From Aliihoeflea sp023389195 (GTDB lineage: Bacteria > Pseudomonadota > Alphaproteobacteria > Rhizobiales > Rhizobiaceae), in assembly GCA_023389195.1 (NCBI GenBank), contig JAEWET010000049.1, positions 24,814 through 88,813 on the forward strand: a DNA stretch of 64,000 bases, read 5' to 3'. A model generated the notes under the pieces. It saw only the letters and a program-made list of their open reading frames with translations. It did no database searches and had not been told where the DNA came from. A program made the position numbers and the translations under genes. Shown here in pieces: positions 17,957 through 27,123 of the stretch (the first letter of the stretch is position 1; each line of letters starts with the position of its first letter).

Positions 17957-18985
17957 ATGAAGACATCCAACCTGAAAAGACTTCTCGTCGGCACCGTTTC
18001 GGCCGCCGCCATCTTCGCAAGCCCGCTTGCCGCATCCGCCCAGGACATGCCGGGCGAAGGCACGACCGTGCGCATGGCGCAGGCGACCTGGGACACCGGC
18101 TGGTTCCACGCGGCGATCTACAAGCAGCTCATCGAGGAGCTCGGCTATACGGTCGAAGGCCCGACCACGCTCGACAACCCGCCCTTCTACCAGGCAGTCG
18201 CGCAGGGCGACATCGACCTTTGGGTCAATGGCTGGTTCCCGCTGCACAACACTTACCAGCCGACCTTCGAGGGCTCGGCCGAGATCGTCGGCGCGGTCGC
18301 CGAGGGCGGCGCGCTCGAAGGCTATCTGATCTCGGCGGCAGCGGCCGAGGAGTTCGACATCACCTCGCTCGAAGACTTCAAGCGCGACGAGGTCAAGGAA
18401 GCCTTCGACCGCGACGGCGACGGCAAGGCCGACATGGTCGCCTGCCCGCCCGGCTGGGGCTGCGAGATCATGATCGAGCACCACATGGACGCCTACGACC
18501 TGCGCGACCATGTCAACACCATCAAGGCCGGCTACGCCGCATCGATGGCCGATGCCATCGCCGCGCATGAAGCGGGCGAGCCGATCCTGTTCTACACCTG
18601 GACGCCGAACTGGACCGTCAACGAACTGGCGCCCGGCGAGGACGTCGTGTGGATCGAGGTACCGGAAGTGAACCTGCCGGACGACATGGCGGACCTTGCC
18701 GACGCCGCCACGCGCGAAGGCGTTGCGGGCTGCGTCGCCGATCCCTGCACGCTCGGCTTCCCGGCCAACGACATCGTCCCGGTGGCCAACACGGCGTTCC
18801 TGGAAGAGAACCCGGCCGTGCGCGCGCTGCTGGGCGAGGCCAGCGTGCCGCTCGATGACATCTTCGCGCAGAACGCTGCCATGAATGACGGCGACGACGA
18901 TGTCGAGGCGCAGGCCGCGGCATGGATCGAAGAGAACCGCGATCTGGTCGATGGCTGGCTGGAAGCGGCGCGCAACGCGTCGTAA
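17957..18985 (+). CDS. proX: Glycine betaine/L-proline-binding periplasmic protein
   Basis: This is the 342-residue solute receptor of the ProU-type importer. The start is the ATG at 17957 after AAAGGAGA. The signal peptide is MKTSNLKRLLVGTVSAAAIF and continues to an ASA-QDMP cleavage site near residue 28. Mature features match the ProX family: the ATWDTGWFHAAIYKQ region, a tryptophan-rich NGWFPLHNTY, and ILFYTWTPNWTVNELAPGED. ACPPGWGCE holds two cysteines five residues apart, and a second pair (GCVADPC) could form a further disulfide. A terminator follows 23 bp after the stop. Confidence 0.94.
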   Translation: MKTSNLKRLLVGTVSAAAIFASPLAASAQDMPGEGTTVRMAQATWDTGWFHAAIYKQLIEELGYTVEGPTTLDNPPFYQAVAQGDIDLWVNGWFPLHNTYQPTFEGSAEIVGAVAEGGALEGYLISAAAAEEFDITSLEDFKRDEVKEAFDRDGDGKADMVACPPGWGCEIMIEHHMDAYDLRDHVNTIKAGYAASMADAIAAHEAGEPILFYTWTPNWTVNELAPGEDVVWIEVPEVNLPDDMADLADAATREGVAGCVADPCTLGFPANDIVPVANTAFLEENPAVRALLGEASVPLDDIFAQNAAMNDGDDDVEAQAAAWIEENRDLVDGWLEAARNAS

Positions 18986-19008
18986 ACCTCGGTACTTTCC
19001 GCGCCAAG

Positions 19009-19041
19009 GAAAAAGGCGGGCCCATGCGGCCCGCCTTTTTT
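19009..19041. terminator. Bidirectional rho-independent terminator between proX and the BCCT gene
   Basis: AAAAAGGCGGGCC-CATGC-GGCCCGCCTTTTTT forms a stem of 8 GC pairs extended by A/T pairs, with T-runs on both strands. It sits between convergent genes (proX stop 18985, BCCT stop 19048) and can end both transcripts. Confidence 0.93.
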
Positions 19042-19047
19042 GCGTCG

Positions 19048-20679
19048 TCAGTTGCCGGCGGCGATCTTGGGAGGACCCGAAAGAGCGTCCTCGCCGGCAT
19101 AGGCCTTCGGTAGATTGGCCTCGGCTTCCTTTTCGGTCGCATACCACTGTTCGTAGCGATAGAGGACGAGATGGTCGCGCGAGAGGCCGCGCAGGAGCCC
19201 ATACATCATCACCAGGATGACGAAGGCGAAGGGAAAGCCGGCCACGACCGCCGCCGCCTGCAGCGCCGACAGCCCGCCGGCCAGCAGCAACACGGCCGCG
19301 ATTGCGCCTTCGCTGACGGCCCAGAAGATGCGCTGCACCTTGGGCGGATCGGCCTCGCCGCCGGCCGTCAGCATGTCGATGACGAAGCTGGCGCTGTCGG
19401 AGGAAGTAACGAACCACATCACGATCATCACGATCAGCAGACCGGTGACGATCTCGGTCAGCGGATAGAATTCGACGAGGCGGAAGATGGCGTTGCCATA
19501 GGCCTCGCGGGTGACGTCGATCAGTCCTGGATTTCCTGCGAGCTCCATCTGGATCGCCACGCCGCCGAAGGCGGTGAACCAGTAGAACATGATCGTCGCC
19601 GGAACGAAGAGCACGCCGAGCGTGAACTCGCGCACCGTGCGGCCGCGCGAGATGCGGGCGATGAAGATGCCGACGAAGGGCGACCAGGAAATCCACCAGG
19701 CCCAGTAGAAGATCGTCCAGTCGACCTGCCAGTTGGTGCCCGAATAGGCTTCCGACCAGAAGGAGAAGTAGACGAACTCGTTGATGTAATTGCCCATGTT
19801 CTCGACAAACGAGTCGAAGATGTAGAGCGTCGGCCCGGCGATCACGATGAAGGCCAGGAGGATGAAGGAAAGCTGGATGTTGAGGTTCGACAGGCGCTTG
19901 ATGCCGCCGTCGAGACCCAGCACGACCGAGACCGTCGCGAGAAGCGTGATGAAGGCGATCAGGCCCATCTGGATGAAGACGTTGTCGGCGATGCCGAAAA
20001 GCGTGCCGAGACCAGAATTGATCTGCATGACGCCGAGGCCGAGCGAGGTGACGACGCCGAACATGGTGCCGAAGACGGCCAGGATGTCGACCGCATGTCC
20101 CCACGGACCGTATATGCGCTCGCCGATGATCGGATAGAGCGCCGAGCGGATGGAGAGCGGCAGGCCCTTGCGGTAGTGGAAATAGGCCAGCGCGCAGCCG
20201 ACGACGCAGTAGATCGCCCAGCCGTGAAAGCCCCAGTGCAGGAAGGTCAGCACCATCGCCTGCTCGGCGGCGGCGACGCTTTCAGGCTCCTGGAGCGGTG
20301 ACTCGTAGAAATGGGTCAGCGGTTCGGCGACGCCCCAATAGATGAGGCCGATGCCGATGCCGGCCGAAAACATCATCGCGACCCACGAAAAGAGCCCGTA
20401 CTGGGCCGTTTCCGTCTGGGCTCCCAGGCGGATCGAACCGTAGGGCCCGAGCGCCAGATAGAGGCTGAGCAGGACGGCCAGATTGGTGACGACAATCAGG
20501 AACCAGCCGAAATAATCGGCAATGCCCGTCTGCGCGCCGAGAAAGACGACGCCGGCGGTTTCTGGAAAGATGGCTCCGAAGATGATGAAGCCGACGATGA
20601 GAAGTGCGGAAATGGAAAAGACCGGGATCGAAACATGGGGAAACGGCCCCAGCCTCCCGGTCGCTACTTTTTCTGCCAT
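19048..20679 (-). CDS. BCCT-family betaine/choline/carnitine transporter
   Basis: This 543-residue secondary transporter has about twelve membrane spans. Hallmarks are AGIGIGLIYWGVAEPL in the third span (the GxGIG element of betaine carriers), HYRKGLPLSIRSALYP, and the tryptophan-rich substrate motif FYWAWWISWSPFVGIFIARI. It probably imports betaine or a related trimethylammonium compound using a cation gradient. It is convergent with proVWX, so two osmolyte uptake systems lie side by side. The start ATG at 20679 gives MAEKVATGRLGPFPHVSIPV. Confidence 0.92.
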   Translation of the reverse strand: MAEKVATGRLGPFPHVSIPVFSISALLIVGFIIFGAIFPETAGVVFLGAQTGIADYFGWFLIVVTNLAVLLSLYLALGPYGSIRLGAQTETAQYGLFSWVAMMFSAGIGIGLIYWGVAEPLTHFYESPLQEPESVAAAEQAMVLTFLHWGFHGWAIYCVVGCALAYFHYRKGLPLSIRSALYPIIGERIYGPWGHAVDILAVFGTMFGVVTSLGLGVMQINSGLGTLFGIADNVFIQMGLIAFITLLATVSVVLGLDGGIKRLSNLNIQLSFILLAFIVIAGPTLYIFDSFVENMGNYINEFVYFSFWSEAYSGTNWQVDWTIFYWAWWISWSPFVGIFIARISRGRTVREFTLGVLFVPATIMFYWFTAFGGVAIQMELAGNPGLIDVTREAYGNAIFRLVEFYPLTEIVTGLLIVMIVMWFVTSSDSASFVIDMLTAGGEADPPKVQRIFWAVSEGAIAAVLLLAGGLSALQAAAVVAGFPFAFVILVMMYGLLRGLSRDHLVLYRYEQWYATEKEAEANLPKAYAGEDALSGPPKIAAGN

Positions 20680-20798
20680 GCTTTTTCTTGTCCCCCGGAC
20701 CCGAAGACCCGTTCAAGCTTTGCGCTCAGGCGCACGAGAACAGGGCTCGCGCGCCCCCCCAATCAGAATGTGGCAAAAGCGCGATAGTTCCGAACTTG

Positions 20799-21563
20799 CT
20801 AAAGGAGAGACGCGAGCAGGGACGCCGGCAACAGGCCGACATGAAAGCCTGCATGCGCAATCATCGCGGCCTCGAGATCATAGCGGGCGAAGAGCGCGCC
20901 GAAGAGAATGCCGAGCGTGGCGTTCCAGAAAAGCGTGCGAAAGACGAGCGCCTGCGTAAGGTCGGCCCCGCTCGAGGCGAGGGCCGGCAGATGGCCGAGC
21001 GCGAACAGGATCGCGGCGATGGCGATGCCGATCCAGACCTGGTTCGCGGAGGGGCGCGGTGCGTTGCGGCCGAACGCTTTCCAGACGAGAAGGACGGCGA
21101 GACTCATGACCCCCCAGCGAACGGTGATCTCCTCGACCACGCCGCCATAGAAGATGCCGACGGTGAGGCTTGCGACACGCCAATTGTCGGTCAATGCCGG
21201 GGTCAGACCGTGCGGGTCCTGCCAGAGCGTGCGGGTGGCGTGATCGGCAAGACCGACGACGATTCCGGCCGCGATGCCCATGACGGCGAAGAGCGCCGCG
21301 CGGGGCGGCAGAAGCGGGACGGCATGCCCCGACGCACGTTCGGCGATGCGCGAGCGAAAGCCGCAGGCCGGGGCGATGAAGACGCCGGCGACGACGAAGA
21401 CGGCGAGCATCAGCACCGGGTTGACGACATAGGCCCAGCGCGGCAGGTCGGTGACGGCCGGCAGCGCCAGATAGAGCGCGGCGATGCCGGTAAGCCCGAC
21501 CGCGAACAGCGCGAGGGTCGCCGGCAGGCGGCGGATTTTGGTGGCCGGAGTCTGCTCGTTCAT
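20799..21563 (-). CDS. CPBP-family intramembrane metalloprotease
   Basis: The 254-residue, strongly hydrophobic protein carries the CPBP (CAAX protease/bacteriocin-processing, Abi) motifs: VVEEITVRWG with E144, E145 and R149; ALGHLPAL with H191; and IAHAGFHVG with H237 and H241. In place of the common asparagine of motif 4, HAGFH has histidine. Family members are glutamate-type intramembrane proteases; the substrate is unknown. It begins 16 bp after the cydB stop, in the same direction, and could be co-transcribed. Confidence 0.82.
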   Translation of the reverse strand: MNEQTPATKIRRLPATLALFAVGLTGIAALYLALPAVTDLPRWAYVVNPVLMLAVFVVAGVFIAPACGFRSRIAERASGHAVPLLPPRAALFAVMGIAAGIVVGLADHATRTLWQDPHGLTPALTDNWRVASLTVGIFYGGVVEEITVRWGVMSLAVLLVWKAFGRNAPRPSANQVWIGIAIAAILFALGHLPALASSGADLTQALVFRTLFWNATLGILFGALFARYDLEAAMIAHAGFHVGLLPASLLASLL

Positions 21564-21579
21564 GGGTTGGTGCGGCCTG

Positions 21580-22590
21580 TCAGTCGTAGGTCAGGTCCGT
21601 CGCCTTACCACCGAAGATCCGGTAGGCATAGAAGGAATAGCCGATGATGACGGGCAGCACGAAACAGGTTCCGACCAGGATGATGGCGAGGCTTTCCGGC
21701 GCCGACGCCGCCTCCCAGATCGTCATCTGGTCCGGCACCACATAGGGATAGAACGAGTAGGCAAGTCCGGCAAAGCCGAGCGCAAAAATGCCGGCGAGCA
21801 CGAGGAACGGCGTGATCGAATGGCGATCGTCCTTGTGCGGCAGCTTGAAGGTCAGGAACCAAAGCCACAGGAACATGGCGCCGGTGATGACCGGCAACGG
21901 AGCGACGTAGAAAATCTCCGGCCAGGTGAACCATTTTTCGAAGATGCGTGGGCTGGCGAAGGGTGTCGCCAGCGAAATCGCCACCATGCCGACCGCCGTG
22001 AAGACGAGCGCTGACCGCAGGAACCGCACCGCCTTGCGCTGCAACTCGCCCTCGGTCTTGTAGATCAGCCAGGCAGCGCCCATCGCGGCGTAGGAGGCGG
22101 CGAGGCACAGCGCCACCAGCGCACCAAAGCCGAACGTCGCCGCACCGCGCTCCAGCCCCAGCACGTAGACGCCGAGCATGTAACCCTGCGCCAGCGAGGC
22201 CGTCAGCGAGCCGGCGAAGAACAGGAAATTCCAGCGATGCTTGCGGTGGAGCGGCACCTTGGCACGAAAATCGAACGCGACGCCGCGGATGATGAGGCCG
22301 AGCAGCAGCACGAAGACGGGCAGATAGAGCGAGGTCAGGATGATGCCGTGCGCGACCGGGAAGGCGACGAGCAGAAGGCCGACAGCCAGGACGAGCCAAG
22401 TTTCGTTCGCGTCCCAGAACGGGCCGATCGAGTTGATCATCGTGTCGCGCTCTTCGTCGGTCGCGACGGAGAACAGGATGCCGATACCGAGGTCGAACCC
22501 GTCGAGCACGACATAGATCAGGATCGACAGCCCCATCAGGCCGGCGAAGATCAGGGGCATGGCGACGTGCCAGTCGATTGCGTCAATCAT
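21580..22590 (-). CDS. cydB: Cytochrome bd-type quinol oxidase subunit II (CIO-like)
   Basis: This is subunit II of a bd-type ubiquinol oxidase. The start is the ATG at 22590 (MIDAIDWHVAMPLIFAGLMG), preceded by AAGGGGAA, giving 336 residues, close to CioB proteins and shorter than E. coli CydB (379). Conserved elements include YVVLDGFDLGIGILF, GPFWDANETWLVLAVG and RGVAFDFRAK. An upstream ATG would read into the repeat and is rejected. The gap of 204 bp to cydA, unusual for this gene pair, is filled by a family B repeat. Confidence 0.94.
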   Translation of the reverse strand: MIDAIDWHVAMPLIFAGLMGLSILIYVVLDGFDLGIGILFSVATDEERDTMINSIGPFWDANETWLVLAVGLLLVAFPVAHGIILTSLYLPVFVLLLGLIIRGVAFDFRAKVPLHRKHRWNFLFFAGSLTASLAQGYMLGVYVLGLERGAATFGFGALVALCLAASYAAMGAAWLIYKTEGELQRKAVRFLRSALVFTAVGMVAISLATPFASPRIFEKWFTWPEIFYVAPLPVITGAMFLWLWFLTFKLPHKDDRHSITPFLVLAGIFALGFAGLAYSFYPYVVPDQMTIWEAASAPESLAIILVGTCFVLPVIIGYSFYAYRIFGGKATDLTYD

Positions 22591-22618
22591 GCCGGTTCCC
22601 CTTGATGCCGCTGCGCTC

Positions 22619-22769
22619 ACCCCCCTCTGGCCTGCCGGCCATCTCTCCCTCAAGGGGGGAGATCAGTCTCGCCACCGATCTCGCCCGAACGGCGGTCGCA
22701 TGAGCGGGGCGACGATGAGAGTAATCTCCCCCCTTGAGGGGGAGATGGCCGGCAGGCCAGAGGGGGGTG
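22619..22769. repeat. Family B palindromic repeat pair between cydA and cydB
   Basis: Arms at about 22619-22664 and 22722-22769 face each other. In both, the small hairpin stem is GGCC-TGCC-GGCC, unlike GTCC/GGAC at 56.7 kb and GCCC/GGGC at 50.2 kb, with pairing kept. The second hairpin is ATCTC(T/C)CCCTCAAGGGGGGAGAT. It lies inside what should be one cydAB transcript. Confidence 0.88.
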
Positions 22770-22794
22770 TCTGGTGCAAAGCTGACCACGATGC

Positions 22795-24156
22795 CTACTC
22801 CCCCGCCACAGGCTGCGACAATGGCTCATCCTCCACCGCGGGATCGGGCTCGTCGTCGCCTTCCTTGCCGGCTTTCAGTGCCAGATGCGTCAGGACGCCG
22901 AGATAGACGACCATCAGGACGAGGTAGAGGACGACGTAGATCGCCAGCGTTAGGGCGACATGGGCGCCAGGGACGGGGGCGACGGCGTCGGCGGTTTTCA
23001 GGATGCCGGCGACGAGCCAGGGCTGGCGGCCGATTTCGGTGGTGTACCAGCCGGCGAGCGTGGCGACCCAGCCCGAGAACGCCATGCCGGCAAAGCCGTA
23101 GGCGAGCGGGACGGGAAGCGCGCCGCGCCTGTAAAGGAAGAACGCACCCGCCCAGGACAGCGCCAGCATCGCCATGCCGGTGCCGACCATGATGCGGAAG
23201 CCCCAGAAGACGGGGGCGACCGGCGGGTGTTCGCCCTCATAGTCGTTGAGGCCGGGCACGACGCCATCGGGCGAGTGCTTCAGGATGACGCTCGCCATGT
23301 TGGGGATGGCGATCTCGAAGCGGTTCTCGCGCGCTTCCTCGTCGGGCCAGGCGAAAAGGACAAGCGGCACGTTGGGCCGCGTTTCCCAGTTCGCCTCCAT
23401 CGCCGCGACTTTCTGCGGCTGATGCTCGAGCGTGTTGAGGCCATGCATGTCGCCGACGAAGATCTGCACCGGGATCAGGATCGCGCCGAGATAGACGCCT
23501 GTCTTCAGCGCCTTGTGCATCGATGCGGAGCGGTCGCCGCGGATGTAGCGCAGCGCCGAGAGGCCGGCGATGAGGAAGGCGACCGTCAGGCCCGACGCGA
23601 TCAGCATGTGGGTAAGGCGATAGGGGAAGGACGGGTTGAAGACGATGGCGAACCAGTCCGTCGCGTGCGCCACGCCGTCGCGCATCTCGAAGCCGGCGGG
23701 CGTCTGCATCCATGAATTCAGCGCCAATATCCAGAAGGCCGACATGGTGGTGCCGAAGGCGACGAGGAAGGTCGCCAGCGTGTGGACGCGGTTCGACACG
23801 CGGCGGAAGCCGAAGAGCATGATGCCGAGGAAGACGGCCTCGAGGAAGAAGGCGGTCAGGACCTCGTAGGCGAGAAGCGGGCCGGCGATGTTGCCGACCG
23901 TTTCCATGTAGCCCGGCCAGTTGGTGCCGAACTGGAAGCTCATCGTGACGCCGGACACGACGCCGAGCGCGAAGGACAAAGCGAAGACCTTCACCCAGAA
24001 GAAATAGGCCTTCATCCAGGCGTGGTCGCCGGTGCGGTCGAAGCGCAGCTTGAAGAAGAGAAGGACCCAGCCGAGCGCGATCGTGATCGTCGGGAACAGG
24101 ATGTGAAACGAAATGTTCGCCGCGAACTGAATCCTGGAGAGGATGAGCGGGTCCAT
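22795..24156 (-). CDS. cydA: Cytochrome bd-type quinol oxidase subunit I (CIO-like)
   Basis: This is the heme-bearing subunit I. The start is the ATG at 24156 (MDPLILSRIQFAANISFHIL) with AAGGA upstream, giving 453 residues. The quinol-site motif appears as GWYTTEIGRQPW, and the protein lacks the long Q-loop C-terminal insert of E. coli CydA (522 residues), so it belongs with short-Q-loop, cyanide-insensitive CioA-type oxidases. The heme-ligand candidates are H17 in ISFHILF, the conserved histidine in FPYRLTHML, and the methionine in ETRPNVPLVLFAW-adjacent sequence is not assigned. Low-oxygen or stress respiration is the known role of such enzymes. Confidence 0.94.
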   Translation of the reverse strand: MDPLILSRIQFAANISFHILFPTITIALGWVLLFFKLRFDRTGDHAWMKAYFFWVKVFALSFALGVVSGVTMSFQFGTNWPGYMETVGNIAGPLLAYEVLTAFFLEAVFLGIMLFGFRRVSNRVHTLATFLVAFGTTMSAFWILALNSWMQTPAGFEMRDGVAHATDWFAIVFNPSFPYRLTHMLIASGLTVAFLIAGLSALRYIRGDRSASMHKALKTGVYLGAILIPVQIFVGDMHGLNTLEHQPQKVAAMEANWETRPNVPLVLFAWPDEEARENRFEIAIPNMASVILKHSPDGVVPGLNDYEGEHPPVAPVFWGFRIMVGTGMAMLALSWAGAFFLYRRGALPVPLAYGFAGMAFSGWVATLAGWYTTEIGRQPWLVAGILKTADAVAPVPGAHVALTLAIYVVLYLVLMVVYLGVLTHLALKAGKEGDDEPDPAVEDEPLSQPVAGE

Positions 24157-24321
24157 GACGTGGTCCTTGTCGGTTGCCTGAGAGCAACATAGGCCAAGCG
24201 GACGGGGCGTCAAAGGCGCGGGCTGTCGCAGGGGCGCCTTGTCGCGCTGCGGCATTTTGGCGGGCGGCAACCGTTCGTGGGTTCCTGTCGTATGCGTTGT
24301 CTAACCTGTCTGGAGACACGC

Positions 24322-25893
24322 ATGGCCCTCGACCGACGCAAGGCGCGGCATCTGATCTTCATTCTCGGCGACCAGCTTTCGCCGGCGATGTCGAATCTGG
24401 CGGATGCCGATCCGGCGCAGGACGTCGTGCTGATGTGTGAGGTCGCCGACGAGACGACCTATGTGCGCCACCACAAGCAGAAGATCGTCTTTATCCTCTC
24501 CGCCATGCGCCATTTCGCCGAGGAGCTGCGGCAGGCGGGGTTTGTCGTCGATTATGTGAAGCTGAGCGATCGCGGCAATTCGGGCAGCTTCAGCGGCGAA
24601 CTGGAGCGCGCGGTGGAGCGGCATAAGCCGGAACGCGTGATCGTCGCCGAGCCTGGCGAGTGGCGGGTTATGGAGATGATGCGCGGCTGGGAAGCGGCCG
24701 TTGGCTGCCCGGTCGAAATCCGGCCGGACACGCGCTTTCTCGCCAGCCATGACGACTTCGCCGAATGGGCGGACGGTCGCAAGCAGCTCACCATGGAATA
24801 TTTCTATCGCGAAATGCGCCGGAAAACCGGGTTGCTGATGGAGGGCGACGAGCCTGCGGGCGGCAAATGGAACTACGATGCGGACAACCGCATGCCGGCT
24901 GCCGACGATCTCTTCATGCCGAAGCCCAAGCGCTTCCGGCCCGACGCTGTCACGAAGGAGATCATCGCGCTGGTCGAGGACCGCTTCGCAGACCATTTCG
25001 GCACGCTGGACAAATTCGGCTGGGCGGTGACGCGCAAGCAGGCGGAAGCGGCGCGGGATGTATTTCTAAGCGACGCGCTTTCTGCGTTCGGCGACTATCA
25101 GGATGCGATGCTGGCCGGCCAGCCCTTCCTGTACCACTCGCTGCTCTCGCCCTACATCAATATCGGCCTTCTCGATCCACTCGACCTTTGCCGGCGGGTA
25201 GATGCAGCATGGCGGGCGGGCGACGTTCCGCTCAATGCCGCCGAAGGCTTCATCCGGCAGATCATCGGCTGGCGCGAATATGTGCGCGGCGTCTACTGGC
25301 TGAAGATGCCGGCCTATGGCGAGATGAACTTCTTCGGCGCGACGCGCGCCCTGCCCGATTTATACTGGACGGCCGAAACCGACATGAACTGCGTGCGGCA
25401 CGTGGTCGAGGAGACGCGCGACCATGCCTATGCCCACCACATCCAGCGGCTGATGGTGACCGGCACCTTCGCGCTCCTCGCCGGCATCGATCCGCGGCAG
25501 GTGCATGAATGGTATCTAGAGGTCTATGCAGATGCCTATGAATGGGTGGAACTGCCGAACGTCATCGGCATGAGCCAGTTCGCCGATGGCGGTATCCTGG
25601 GCACCAAGCCTTATGCCGCCAGCGGCGCCTATATCGACCGGATGTCGGATTATTGCGGATCGTGCCGGTACGACGTCAAAAAGAAGACCGGGCCGGATGC
25701 GTGCCCGTTCAATCCACTCTACTGGGATTTCCTCGGCAGGAACGCGAAGAAGCTGGCAGGCAACCAGCGGTTAAGCCAAGTCTATCGGAACTGGGCGCGG
25801 ATGGATCGGGAGAAGCGCAGGGCTTATCTGGAGAGCGCAGCGGCTTTGTTGAAGGGGCTGGACGATGCGCCGAAGACGTATGGGCAGGGGTAG
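24322..25893 (+). CDS. phrB: Iron-sulfur (6-4) photolyase / bacterial cryptochrome (FeS-BCP)
   Basis: This 523-residue member of the prokaryotic (6-4) photolyase branch has an N-terminal Rossmann-like antenna domain (LIFILGDQLSPAMSNLADAD) and an all-helical FAD domain (AAEGFIRQIIGWREYVRGVY). Four cysteines, C357, C445, C448 and C461 (MNCVRH, YCGSC, DACPFN), match in spacing the [4Fe-4S] ligands reported for Agrobacterium PhrB (350, 438, 441, 454), each shifted by seven. The start is the ATG at 24322 behind TGGAGACA. It should repair (6-4) pyrimidine-pyrimidone lesions with blue light. A repeat follows its stop. Confidence 0.93.
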   Translation: MALDRRKARHLIFILGDQLSPAMSNLADADPAQDVVLMCEVADETTYVRHHKQKIVFILSAMRHFAEELRQAGFVVDYVKLSDRGNSGSFSGELERAVERHKPERVIVAEPGEWRVMEMMRGWEAAVGCPVEIRPDTRFLASHDDFAEWADGRKQLTMEYFYREMRRKTGLLMEGDEPAGGKWNYDADNRMPAADDLFMPKPKRFRPDAVTKEIIALVEDRFADHFGTLDKFGWAVTRKQAEAARDVFLSDALSAFGDYQDAMLAGQPFLYHSLLSPYINIGLLDPLDLCRRVDAAWRAGDVPLNAAEGFIRQIIGWREYVRGVYWLKMPAYGEMNFFGATRALPDLYWTAETDMNCVRHVVEETRDHAYAHHIQRLMVTGTFALLAGIDPRQVHEWYLEVYADAYEWVELPNVIGMSQFADGGILGTKPYAASGAYIDRMSDYCGSCRYDVKKKTGPDACPFNPLYWDFLGRNAKKLAGNQRLSQVYRNWARMDREKRRAYLESAAALLKGLDDAPKTYGQG

Positions 25894-25901
25894 TGCGATC
25901 G

Positions 25902-26013
25902 GTGCCCCCTCCACCGCTTCGCAGGGGAGGATCAAGGTCGCGGACGTCCTCGACGGTGGGTCCTCCCCTGCGAAGCGGGGGAGGTGCCGAGCGACTGCGA
26001 GGCGGAGGGGGCG
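25902..26013. repeat. Family D palindromic repeat pair, left arm shortened
   Basis: The right arm read on the minus strand is GCCCCCTCC, a weakly paired segment, then ACCTCCCCCGCTTCGCAGGGGAGGA. The left arm runs GCCCCCTCC directly into ACCGCTTCGCAGGGGAGGA, so it appears to have lost the first hairpin. It lies in the gap between the convergent phrB and add genes. Confidence 0.78.
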
Positions 26014-26035
26014 TCTTGGCGATGACCCGCCCGGA

Positions 26036-27007
26036 TCAGCGCCTGGCATCCACCTTCGCCAGCAATGCCTGCTTCGTCTTTCTGTCGCAGAATGCCGCCT
26101 CGATCGCAGTCCGGGTCAGGGCAGTCAAATCCTTGTCCGACAGTCCAAACTCGTCGCGGCCGATTTCGTATTCGCGCTTGAGCGACGTCCAGAAATAGGG
26201 CGGGTCGTCGGAATTGAGCGTCACCTTGCAGCCTGCGGCGCGCAGTTTCGAGAAGGGATGCTCGGCGAAGGACGGGTAGACCTTGAGCTCGATATTGGAG
26301 GCGGGGCACACCTCCAGCACCACGCCTTCGTCGACGATGCGCTGGACGAGGTCGGCATCCTCGATGGCGCGGACGCCGTGGCCGATGCGCGAGGGGCGGA
26401 TGTGGTCGAGCGCGTCGCGCACGCTTTGTGGCCCGCCGAACTCGCCGGCATGGACGGTGATGCCGAGGCCGGCCTCGCGCGCGATCTCGAAGGCGCGGAC
26501 ATAGTCCTCCATCGTGCCCATGCGCTCGTCGCCGGCAACGCCGAAGCCGGTGACCAGCGGGTGGCCGCACTTTGCGGCGAAGCGTGCGGCCTTCTCGATC
26601 GATTCGACGCCGACATGGCGCACGCCGGTGACGATCATCCGGCCCTCGATGCCGGTCTTGGCCTTTGCCCGCGCCATGCCTTCGCCGAGCGCATCGGTGT
26701 AGGCCTTGGGCGAGAGGCCCGCCGCCTCGGCGTGGTCGGGCGAGGTGAAGACCTCCGAATAGATCGCGCCGTCGCGGGCGATGGAGGACAGATAGTGCTC
26801 GGCCAGGCGCGCGTAGTCCTCTTCCGAGCGGAAAAGGTCGGCGGCCTCATCGTACGCTTTCAGGAAGCTGGTGAAATCATGCCAGACGAACGAGCCGTCC
26901 TTGATGAAATGGGAAACGTCCTTGCCGTATTTGCGGGCTTGGGCTTCGACCAGTTCGGGCGCGGCGGCGCCCTCGATATGACAATGCAATTCTGCCTTGA
27001 GAACCAT
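26036..27007 (-). CDS. add: Adenosine deaminase
   Basis: This enzyme deaminates adenosine or deoxyadenosine to inosine or deoxyinosine. Metal and catalytic motifs are ELHCHIEG (H8, H10), TVHAGEFGG (histidine and proton-donor glutamate), RIGHGVRA and LNSDDPPYF (the two aspartates). At 323 residues it is near the E. coli length (333). It is transcribed divergently from ubiE across about 116 bp. Functionally it belongs with the salvage operon at 48.8-55.4 kb, whose purine nucleoside phosphorylase would act on its product. Confidence 0.94.
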   Translation of the reverse strand: MVLKAELHCHIEGAAAPELVEAQARKYGKDVSHFIKDGSFVWHDFTSFLKAYDEAADLFRSEEDYARLAEHYLSSIARDGAIYSEVFTSPDHAEAAGLSPKAYTDALGEGMARAKAKTGIEGRMIVTGVRHVGVESIEKAARFAAKCGHPLVTGFGVAGDERMGTMEDYVRAFEIAREAGLGITVHAGEFGGPQSVRDALDHIRPSRIGHGVRAIEDADLVQRIVDEGVVLEVCPASNIELKVYPSFAEHPFSKLRAAGCKVTLNSDDPPYFWTSLKREYEIGRDEFGLSDKDLTALTRTAIEAAFCDRKTKQALLAKVDARR

Positions 27008-27123
27008 TACGGACTTTCTAACTTCGTTGTTCGGCGCGGCTCTTCATCGCGGGCGGGAAGATAGCGCCCCGATGGTCGATCGGCTATGGTCGCCGCGATT
27101 TTCAGGACGAAACAGGTGAATTG

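Noticed and set aside
17951..20104. 717-codon minus-strand frame across proX and the BCCT gene
   Set aside because: It crosses a terminator and is antisense to ProX and out of frame with BCCT; compositionally it is a shadow.
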